NCBI GenBank assembly: GCA_905147135.1
Contig: LR990051.1
Coordinates: forward strand, 3,744,463-3,808,462
Direction of reading: 5' to 3'
Length of the DNA stretch: 64,000 bases
DNA from: Blastobasis lacticolella
Lineage: Eukaryota; Arthropoda; Insecta; Lepidoptera; Blastobasidae
Part shown: one piece after another, positions 30,201-42,200 of the stretch
Layout: every line of letters begins with the position of its first letter
Numbering within the stretch: position 1 is the stretch's first letter
Made by a program: the position numbers and the translations under genes
Notes under the pieces: generated by a model
Database searches by the model: none
Told to the model about the DNA's origin: nothing
The model's input: only the letters and a program-made list of their open reading frames with translations

Positions 30201-33200
30201 ATTAAGATATAGAGAAATATAATAATAGATAATGTATAGAGAAATATAATAATCTGCTGCCTCTCCTGCTACACAGTTACAGTGTAACATTAAAACAAAA
30301 CTCGACGATGAATATTGCGTTATATTCAGCAAATACGTTTGTAGAGAACAAAGTGTTGTTGAACACATCTTAATTAAAAACCCAAGAACGGTGTACGTAC
30401 GTTATTAACATTTTTATAACTTAGGTATAACCTTGTATAGCGACGGCTCATCATTGAGCTGTCAAGAAAATCTTATCAGATAACTCAGGTAGGAAAACTC
30501 ATAAGATATTATGTACGTAAATAGGTATATTAGAATCACCGTCATGTGCCCAACCTTATGCCAAATAAGATATGCTAACTTATTTAGATTTACTCACGTG
30601 ATACTATCCATATATTTGAGCAACGTACCTGGAAAATAAATAATGTGGATTAATATGAATCACATTGAAAATGATATTTTCTTTTGCTCGCTTCATATAG
30701 TTTTGCGGTTACAATTCGGAGCCGACAGTGTAAAGTGATAGCTGTATTAATCAGTGAAAGTCGCAGAGCATACCCAAAAACGAGAGGTCAAAAACAGGTT
30801 GAAGTTATATTATCATTCATCGGAAGATCTTTTAAAATAAGCACAGAGTAATTGTGAACATTTATTCACAACTTATTTAGTATCTAGTGTAGCAGCATTT
30901 GCTTTATCTCTTTGATAAGACTTCAAAGATGAAGTCACTTATAACCAGCGAATACTAAAGACAACCCACTGAACTTTGCTCGCATGGCACTGCGATGAGT
31001 AAGCGAAAACTATTTTGTATATTCCGGCACTATATCTCTCAGTGGAATCCCTCGAAGGACCAACTACTCCTTAGAATCCGCTACGTGACTCCCAATCTAA
31101 AAATCAAATATCGCGGAAAGTATGTTGAGAATTGTGCCTAGTAGATAGTAGTCTTGCCCAAGAGACAGCTTCGCAATACCTACGAAACGGCCCCAAGTAC
31201 CGGCGAAGTTGCGAGAAAGCCTGCTCGAGAGAAGAAAGTGCGTGGCGCGGCGAGACCCAGCAGGCGCGGAATGCGCCGGCGCCGGTCGTGTGAACTTATA
31301 ATTTTTGAGACGCTTGTTTTATTTTTTCTTTTTCATTTACCTTGTTACTGGCTGAAATTTTGCGTGTAACAAGCTACGTCTTCTTCTACTTCGTTTAAAT
31401 GGGGGCTTTCGCTCATCTGTTGCTATATTGATACGAGTTGACAGCCATAATTTTTTTTATCACCTAGGATGTGTGTAGTTGTGTAGTGCCGCATGGCACA
31501 CGGCCCTTGCGCCTGATGGAAAGGAGCCACCGTCATTCAGCTCATCAGTATGCTTAGGGGCGCGGATGCGGTACCGGACTTTGATGTATCAGTGGACAAG
31601 AATTTTGAAGTGCCCTCATGTTATAGTGCAAAGGAAAGACTACATGATCACATTCTACACACACACTCATTTAGGGGTTAAAAATGAAAGATGAAACTTG
31701 TACGTTTTATGTTTTGGTTGACTTTTGCTTACCTATACTGATAGTCAAAACCACGTGTGAGGCACATAACGATTTAAAGAAACATCTACATTTTATGACT
31801 ACTTCAAGAGAATACGATTTTAGGAATTCATGACCTAACATGGCCTTTTCACCTTCGTAATTAGATCACTCTAGTATATACTTGCCGATGCTTCATGTAT
31901 AGTAGATTCCCCGTTACAAAGCATATAATAAATAATATTTGTATTTGCATTTTTCAAGGTGTGAATGTTATGTCAATTTCACAGCTGATAAAATGATAGG
32001 TACAATGTAACTATCAGTGACGTACTTGCACTAATTTCAAATAATTATGTTGCGTGGTGTAAAGATCTGAGATATAGCTTTATATACCATATACTTTACT
32101 TTATACTGTGTACCTATAGCTGTAAAGAAGTATCACGTCTAACGTTACGTGACCCTTACCGCAAGGGACCTCTCAAAGTGGCTTTATCAATTGAAATTCA
32201 ATAGAAACGTTTAAACCGAAGGTCATAACACCCACTGGTACTTACGGGGTTCCAACTACATGGGAGCCGAACCGTATACGGCTGATGAGACGCTCACTCA
32301 GACACCAACGGCAGAACTTGAAAGCACCTTCTACCATCCGCAAACGACAGATCCTCTTGTTAATGTAATTCAATTTACGAAATGAGGCGGTTACCATAAA
32401 TGACTATAACTTCCGACAAATTTCCAATCTCCTCTTTCGTGGGATGCCATTTCCAAAGATATGCGTGGGATACATGGCGAAATAGCATTAAAGCCACTCT
32501 TTTCACAGATACTAATTCCCGTATAAATTGAAATATAGTTCAACAAAAGTAGCTCAATTCTAATCTGGAACTACTTATTTCTGCCCCACATTTAGGTTCG
32601 TATGCGTACGAACGAAGTCGGATGACATAGCAAAGGTACCTAACACTTACCTATATTCACCTAATACGGTCAAATATCGGTTTCGGCTGCCCAAAAATAA
32701 AACAAGTACGATACGTGATCGGATAGTTTTTATAATGTGTTTTTTAATAATAGAGCGGAACGGTTCGACGAAAGTGTACCAATTGGCAACTGCCGTAGGA
32801 AGCGGCGCCCGCGCACCGGCCGCTGTGTCGAAATCGCGTATGCGTAGGGTTACTAGGTAAACATATTCTCTTGGAAACCGGCTCATATGCAGAACCGGCA
32901 TAGCCCTGAATTCCGCAGGGGTGGGCACAATATATTTATACAGGTCGCGATTCTACACATCCTAATATTTCGCTTCTATCATATTCATACATTGTCTTTT
33001 TGGGAAACATTTGGGAAGAACTGAGGCCTGTAGCACAGTTTTATCTACCACAGGCTTCAGTATCTACTTGTAAAATATGTAATCAGATTTTATTGAATAA
33101 AGATGATTTATTATTTATCTTTACACCGGTTGAGAGGCTTCCTTTCCTCCAGAATCGCCCTTCGGAGAATATCTTACTTCTGTATGTCATGTCATTGATA

Positions 33201-36200
33201 GTAAAAGAATTGCATTGTTACGGATAATTTTATATAACAGTTTAGAATGCTGGACCCATAGGCTGGACAGATTTTGTTGGGGAGGTCATAAACTGCCTAA
33301 CTAAATTGCAAGACTTAAAGAGTTGTCGTAAGTATATGTAATTGAGTACGCAGTTTACTACTACAACTACTACGGCAACGGAAAAATAAACACTAAATAA
33401 TATTTTATCTCGAAGAACACTTCAAGAGTACTACGCGCCGATAGAAATAAAACGATAACAAAGGTGTTGAATTTAGGTGTTGTTACATGAAATTGCTAAC
33501 CGATAACCTTGGGGATTGAGATAAAAGGAAAATCGTGTACCTAGCACCAAAGTTAAGTGTAAGACGCAACACCACAAAACCAAAATGAAAATTTACGCTA
33601 AAATATTACCAACGCCCGCTTGCTCCATACTTTTGTTTTGAAATACAATAAACGCACTAGCTATAAATCCAGGTGAACATAATTTCGATATCAAGTTTTC
33701 TCTTCGAGCTGAGCTTACCCGCAGGCACTGTCGGACAGTCTGATGCGATTTACGCTACTTAGGTGCGATATGTCCGCAAATTATCTTGCCTCTTCACTTT
33801 CACCGACAATAAATCTAGAATTACCTATAGATTGTAAACGCAATTCTAATCAGATAGGGAAATCGAGCATTATTCTCAAGAACTGTTCTGAGCCTGGGGT
33901 ATATACTGGCTGATGAGGAATGGGAAAGAACTTGTCAACGAATTATACCAAATTTCGTAGAAAAAGAAACATAAAATAGTTTAATTTTACAGATCACTTT
34001 TGAATGATGATAGTTTGTTTTACAAAAAAAAGACAACCTACTTCCTGGCGCGTTTCTTATAAGGGCTATTCTTCCAGTTTACTGTTTAGGTTACTTCCAG
34101 TTTGCTGGTATTAGGTACCAATAAGCGGATGACATTGAAATTTTGTTTTAGATACGTTAATCATTTTTTTATATTTTTTATACCACCAAGGTGGATAACA
34201 AGCTTACGGCCCTCCTGATGGTAAGCAGTCACCGCAGCCTATGGACGTTTGCAATACCAGGGGCATCACCCACGCGTTGCTAACCCCGTAAAAACCTTTT
34301 AACCCCTTTCTTGAAGAACTCCATGTTGTACTCTCCAGGTAGTTCATTCCACAACCTTAGTGTGCGTGGGAGAAAGTTCCTTTGGAACCGCACAGTTCGC
34401 GACAAATTTGGCTCCAAGGTGTGAGGATGAACACGTGACGGGGGTACAATATAGGTAAGTACGTGATATTGTTTATTCTTGTTCTTTTTTCATGATATAC
34501 GGCAATAGGCAAGCGGGTCACTTAATAGAAAGTGATCACCGCCGCCTACGGCCATCAGCATCATCAGAGGCGCTACTAATGCCTCTGAACAGACCTCAAA
34601 TACCTTTTGAACGTTTAAAGGAAGCACTGCGGCTGGGAGTTCATTCCATATTCGAATCAAGCGAGCGAGAAACGTTCATGTATATTGTTTATAATCGATT
34701 AAATAAATATAACAATTTAGCAACAGGAATTTGCATTACTTTCAGCTGGTATTCGTTCCGCTCATATTAATTACAGGCTAATTATCTCAAGTACATAATT
34801 ATAATCCCCTATTGCATAATTGAATTAATGGATCGTAGTGTTACGTTTAACATAATGAAAGTGGTAGCTGTTGAGTCTTTGTATCAAGTGGGTTGATGCG
34901 TGGGAGTGGTTTTGACTTCATAGTTGGATGTGGGTGCAAGGTCGCGGGCCCACGCGCACGCTGACATAGCCGCGAACTTCGGGGAAGGGAGCGGAGCGAT
35001 TTTGGCAAATACTTTGTGGATTTCTGACCTCTGTCCAAGCAAAGCACGCCTGGCAAGAACACGAAAGAAAACTGTTTACAATAGCCTCTCTCATTGTACC
35101 CGACTGCGTCAGATACGTTTAAAAACTACTTCAGTTAACCAAAGTCAAATTAAATTTTTATTACAAGTACCTACTACAAGTAATCGAAGATTTCAATTTC
35201 TTTATAATTAACCATACGCATTCATTTTCAACTTTAAATAAAAGGGTTAAGAGTCCGTTTATAAAAATTAAAGGACTGAGCCAATAACATTTAACTTCCT
35301 TATTTCTGACTATCATTATACATACTGATTCAGCAATCACCAGTACAATCTCAGTCAGCTTCGGCGAAATTGGAGTCCGAAGTGCCAAACATTATTATTA
35401 TTACTTCACGAAATGTGCAACCTTTATTAGGTCCGTTGATGTCATCGGTCGATGAACTGTGCTCGGTGTTTGCCAACTCGGCGGATTGCATGTAGGTAAT
35501 ATTATACAACGCGTTGTATGTTTGAACAACGTAAGGTAACGTGTCCTTAATTATATCTTAGGGCTTTAGCATAAGTATCAGATTTTCGCTCCGCTGTACG
35601 TTCGTTGAACACAATCGATACTCTTACGGTGAGGGAAAAGGGGATGAAAGCTGCACATTTAGGAGACTGATGTGTCACCAGGATCCAATATGGTCAGGTT
35701 CACCTGGTAACAGGGTCTCGGAAATCAGACAGCAGTCGCTCCACTGTAATTACCTGATCTGCGAAATCGCGGATCATGGTCAAAGCGGAGTCTAGGCCCT
35801 CGTACGCGAGAGCACAACCAGGACATTATCGCTAAGATGATTATGATTAACTTCGTGCAACTTCGCCGGTCTGCCTATGCTGACTCTTAAAGAGAATTTC
35901 TTGGGTGGCCTTTTTTGTCTATGTATGTATTACGCAGGGCTTTCTGCACGTGAGATTTTGAATACAGAATATCTGCAATGTAGACGTTGTTTAATCACCA
36001 TGTTTTGTGCATGTCAAGATGTATCTCTCTATTCTCGTCATTGTGAAATCAAGACTTTTGACCTATTATATTATGTTTTGCAACAAAGACTATGCGAACA
36101 TGATGTAAGCATGAAGATGCTTTAGCATGGTTATGGCGAATTCCTCAAACAACCCTATTTGCCATTTAAAACTTTTGAGGCAATCTTTGGAGGCATTTTT

Positions 36201-39200
36201 ACAATCAACCCGGGTCAATTCCAATTAGATTTTAATTAAAGTCGCTTATCTAGTCGAGCTTTTCTTTATTAGCTATTGCTTTTAGCCGAAAATGTAATTT
36301 TTGCTTTGTACCATTTATTGTTATCTTATGTACCCTTGCTGAAAGACTTCTTGCTGATTTTGTTAACATCTTTTACCGTCCCTACTTCGCTATCGCTTCA
36401 TCATACCCCAGTGAATTGCACGAACCAATCAACAAGTTCAACAACTCGTACCGACTACAAGACGAAGGGCCGGTGACTTTCCCCGGACGTATTCTAGTTC
36501 CGAGTCTGTGCGGACACGAGACAAGGTTATATAGTGCCGATTGTGCGGACATCGGGCGGGAAAGTTCAGTACTCACTGGCTCGCCACATGGGGCTTCTTT
36601 GCGTTGGCAGGTACTGCAGGGACTTGATTAATGACTGGGAGAAGATGAGGCTTTATCGTGACCTACAAATTGTATTTGAAGCTAGTGTATGAAGAATCCA
36701 AATAGCAACATATTAGCTTTATTTTCCGGTAGGCACTAATAGGTTTTGTTCTCGCTCATGACTCCGCCGATTAAACACATAAAGTAGCATATTTGATTTC
36801 CTAATAAAAATAGATAATAGATATAATTGAATTTTAAAATATGACCTTGAGGTTACCCTCAAAAACAACGTTTTGTCCCGTTGCTGTCTATATTGGTACT
36901 ACAGGGTTTTCAATAAACTATAATGTGTTTACTCAAAATAGGGATCAAGAGCTGAAAATACAGACGCATTCTACACTAGAGAGAAGTGAAGCATGCAAGG
37001 TATGGCAATTTTTTGTCAATTTATTTGTACATGACCTATACTTTACACTAGGTCTGGCAAGCCGCCGCCATTTTATTTGATTTTGTACCGCGCTGTCATG
37101 CCAGGCGCAGTTTAAAAGCGCGCACACATTATCGGGGGGCCATTTTTATGCTTCACTCATGATCTTAGAGTATCCGTCCGTTATTTCTTCAGGTCCATGG
37201 GCTGAATGTGTCAATGAATAAGAAATGGCTATAAATAATGGGAGCTCTATATTACATATTACACAATGTTATCTAACCCAAACAGTTTAGGAGATAAAAT
37301 GCAAGCAAACATACGTCCGTGTGCTTGTAACATTATATGGGCAATTAATTTATAAAAAAAAATTATGCTGCGTTGTTTCAGACAAGCGAGCAGGCCCCTG
37401 TTGAAAAGTAGTAACTATCGCTCATATCTACGATTCATGCACTTAGGGTTTCATGTAAAAGTGCTGAACTGCAATTGCGCTATCAGTTGTAACTGCGGTG
37501 AGGACAATAGAACATGCCTTGTGCGTGTGATTGTGCCTTCTTCAACCCGGAGAACAACTTTCTTGCTAGTTGCTTAGCGGGAGAATTTGATATGTGTGAG
37601 GGTGATACGCATACGACCCTTCAGACTTGACAGTCATACCACCGGTAAAAAAATACTACTAAACCAGCGTACATAACGCAAACTACTTTTAATCGCTACA
37701 TCTACAAAGTAAGAACATAGACACAGCCCGCCATTATCTACTTAATTCAGAGACATCCTCCGTTTACTTTATACGTCACAGCGCAGATGATGAATGGGCC
37801 AGCGAAGGAGGTCGCACGTATACAGACACTACACCGCCACTGGAACACCTGTTCGCCGAAAATATAAACGCGATGTGAAGGCATTGTTCCTATAATGCCT
37901 ATTAGAGGCTATTAGGCTGTACGCGTACGTGCCTTCACCTTGTAGAAATAATGGCGTCACAGCGTTAACAGAAGAGCTAATATTGATACGCGAGATACGA
38001 TTTAATGGAAACGATATTTATGCGGTTAATATGTGCTCAATGTAATGCCGGTTGCTATCCAGGCACAAACCTTATTAAGTAGATTTGCAGCGGTTCTAGG
38101 GATTTGGAGCGGTAGTATGCCATAAAAAACCGTTCATGTAAAATTGGTTGGCCGAGCCTCGTAAGCTCTTAACGGTTTCACTGAGAGAAACTTATCAGAT
38201 CTCGTGAAGAGCCAAGGTACTAACTTTTCAAACCATACATTTTGGTCAGTAGCTATGACTTGGTCATAGAATGACGCATAGGCTGGATTGAGTGCTCGAC
38301 CGACGCGACTGTTAGGGCTGATGTCGTCGGTCGGGCCAAGATATTTCAGTATTAAATACCTACATTAAATTTTTTATATTGGCAGTACAGCGTTACAAAC
38401 TGGCCGTCACCGAGTCTGCCAACATAATAATATGGTACCTATTTAATCCTGAAATCTATTATATTTCAATATCCAATTATCCAATTTCAACGTGGATTCC
38501 GTGGATGGTTGTTAGGTAGGCTTTAAAAATGAAAATATCCGTGAACTGTGTTATGAGCACACCACTAGCCAGTTATCATAAGGAACCGTTTTTTCCAAGC
38601 ACGCAGCGCACATATAAATATTCCCTAAACTCGTTTCACATATCGTGAGCGTACGAAAGCTTTATGAGTAAATAAACTATGCGATACAGCTTTCATCAAA
38701 AGCTAACCAAGACGCGCTGTTTATGAGCCTTTCCATCACGCGTGTGACGGAAACATATGCTGAACAACCAAAATAGAAATCGAGCTTACAACAACTTTTT
38801 TCATAGCGGAAGCGTTTATTTATAATCAGTTATCACTACGATTAATAAATCGCCTAATAAAATCAGCGATAAAGCAGGATTCAAATTGACAAAACCACGT
38901 ATCTAGAAAGTTGCTCGATACGTTTGAAAACACAAATTATTTATCTGATTCGCTTTACTGACGCAACTTTACCGGTTCTTAACGCAGGTTGTAACTATAG
39001 ATGACACTCGTATTGCCTAGTTCAATGACATTTAGAGAATCTAGATACGAGTGAGAGAAGAAATTGTCTAGATCGAAGCCATCGGCTTACATGACGAACT
39101 ACTCGTACACTACTCATTGACAAAATACTGGTAAGTGTAAAAATAATATAAAAGTTGGCCATGTTTTCAACACTACGAGCTCGCCTGCGTGAAGATTGTA

Positions 39201-42200
39201 GCAAAACACTCCACTAATGTGGAAGAGGCTGAAGTCTAATAGGACTTAGAAGTTCTTCTGATGATCTCACTTTAAGCTATGGATAAAAATAAAGTCTCAT
39301 TAAGAAGACTGCATTGTAGATTTTATAGACCATTCTTCTATGAAGATTACTTCCCACATGTGTGTGTTTCCACCTATTTATAAACGCAACATTATACTCT
39401 GTGTACTGTCTCCAATTTATGTGAAACGATTGAAAGTCAGCTGTTTTCATTTAAACACCTGACTATATAGAGCTTTTCAATAGCAACGACGCATTTTGTT
39501 TTTGACTTTTCTTGCTTAGGAGGCTTTCTTGCTTGATTAGCTTCGCAATTATTTACATTTCGAAAGTCAGTCTATGCCATATCATGGAGAGATACACGCT
39601 TCAACAACGTTTGCAAATTATTCAACGTTTTTTTTTATCAAAATTCACGTTCTATCGCGACTACGTTGCGTGCGCTTACGCCAATTTTCGGCCGACGAAA
39701 CCGAATGACCGCCTCAATCGTGGGATTTAACCTTGATTTAACCCCTTTAAACATTTTTATTTGGGGTTACATTAAATCGCTGGCCTATGCCAACAAGCCA
39801 GCAACGTTAGAAGAGCTGCAGGCCAACATCGAACGCGAAATTTCTGGTATTTCGGCCGATTTGTGTGCTCGAGTCGGGAAAATTGGGAAAATCATATTTA
39901 CTCGTGCCAGCGCTTCCGCGGCAGATATTTGAACGATGCCGTATTCCATAAATAACGGCATCGATTGTTATTTTACATTCAGAAATAAAAATCATTTCCA
40001 TATCTAACCCACAATTCTGCGGCGCTCTTAATGAAAATCCCTATAGTAGATCGAGTTTGACAACAAAACGTACCTATTACTTTATTAATTCCATCAAAGT
40101 CTCTATCGTATAAAACAGCGTAGTGCAAACACTACGTAGGTACGACATGTCAACGAGTGGATAACTGTTCGTCATGGGAACCGTCTATGAATGGGAGTCC
40201 CCGGCATGCGCTGTGCCGTTTTGTTTCTATGCATTGTCTCTTTATGTCTGCGAGGGACCGCCCGTTTAGCCCTTTTTGAGCTCCCAAGCGTATTCGTGCT
40301 ACGCTACATTGTGTCTATCAGAGGGTTTTGGTTTTAGATGGACCAACGTCTGATGATGATAAAGGCTGTTATTCCACAAAAAAAATTAAAGTAAGGAGGT
40401 TCCCATCATTGAGTTCACATACGAGACTAGACTAGAAGACATTACATTAAATACAAATTGTGTTATTAGCAGTGCTACAGTTAATGTCAGATATCACAAT
40501 CCAGACCGCCGAGACAATTTCCGCCTCCGCCTGAGAGTAGGTATAAAAATTACAAAACGCAAGCCATCACGGTCGGATCCCACTTTCCTAACCGCATCGC
40601 CCAGCCCGGCCCACAAGTGGGCATCTTGCACTATTTGTGATGCAAATCTCCGCCTACTGGCCCCGCTGGTGTGTCAAAGCGCTTTCTACGGCCCCGTTGT
40701 GACTACACTACCGAACGCTAACAAATTCTTCACTTATGGTAATTTCTGTTGTTTTGACTTCAGCACTGGAAACTGGTCTGGCTAAATAATGATGCTCCGT
40801 TGCCAAGTGGTCGATTGTTAATGCGTCTACGGCTCGTCCGAGCGCAAATAGGCGATTTGCGATGAAATATTTTCTAAGTTGACAAGCCAGTGCAAAGAAA
40901 ACAAATCATTATCGACAGCCGGTGTCAACAACTCCTGGCTATACTTGAGCCTTGAAATCACTGGAGGGTTTTGCCATCATCTCCATGCCTGGCAGGGATT
41001 TGGATTTAGCAGTATTTGAATAAGAACGCAACTGAAAACGTTACTGCACATCTGCACGAGGTCCTATCTAAGCCGCTTTGTCCTTTACGACACCCGGGCT
41101 ATAAGTCGAAGGCGGTACAATTCCACTCTGACAGTTGCGATGATACGCAGGAAACGCAACAGAGTTGAAAATTCCCGCGTTTTCAATTAGGTATGAAAAA
41201 TTTGCAAACCGAGGCCATCTAGATGAGATAAAGAGTGTAAACTGTGTACGTCTCGCTGGCCTCCCTGTCTCACTTCATGTCCGTTAAATTAAATATCGAC
41301 TACCGAAAAAGCCTTAAACCAATTACTTATTTCTATTTATTTTATTTTATTTACTGTTATGTCGTGTACCTGCTGATTTTTTAAATCTTTCTCATTTTCA
41401 TTGTTTGCTTTGTGTGAGTGATTGATTCGACAGCCGTCTCATCTAGTGGTAAGTAATCACAACCTTGATATTTTAAAGGTAACATCCCAAAGCGCCGTCT
41501 ACACAATACTAGACCTAATATAAAGCTTCGCAGTTACGAATACAGAACAGAACTGTCTATTCACTCTGCTTGCTTTTCCAAGCATCAACAAAAGAATCGG
41601 CCTACAAAGTGCCGATGCATTATCAATATGAACGGTGAAATTTTGGCGCGGAATCGCAGCGAAAGCTTGTACTCGTATTCAAGGTAAATGTAAATGAATT
41701 TTTGCTCTGTGTTCGCATTGTGGTCTGTTCTGTGTAGTTTCCAAATAGTAATCAATTTGTGGTCAAATCCCGTAACAGAGGACTTTTACAAGTACTCATG
41801 ATGATTCCTGGCTCTCGGTCTTGGGGTCGAATGACTCCTCGAGTTGTGACCTGCGTATGCTGCAAGGGAGTTCCTTGGGGGAGGCTTCTGTCCAGCCGAG
41901 GACGTCTTGCTACTATTACGACACATTTTCCAAAGGGCAGGGCCGACTTTTTAAATATCACTTTCGCGAAATGTCTCCAGGTCGCAAAATGTAATATTGG
42001 CCAATCTGTTGACCAGAAGGAAATGTCGCCAATACTGCATACATTCGATATGTTGCCGTATTCGGATAGCTATCCTATCGAATTTTAGTCGTCGTTTCAC
42101 ATCAAAGATTCGATGAGTAACGGTGTATCGATGCGGACACCGTGTCCGTATAATTTGATATTTAGCACGTCTCCTACTACCTATAATACTATAATGTACC

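Noticed and set aside
32647..32928. 93-codon minus frame with a regular hydrophilic start
   Set aside because: Resembles frames that recur in lepidopteran repeats; I could not confirm any domain or a second copy in this window.
41759..42088. 109-codon plus frame
   Set aside because: Begins at an alternative codon, no domain; the CAAGGGAGTTCCTTGGGGGA part hints at a LINE tail but is too weak to call.
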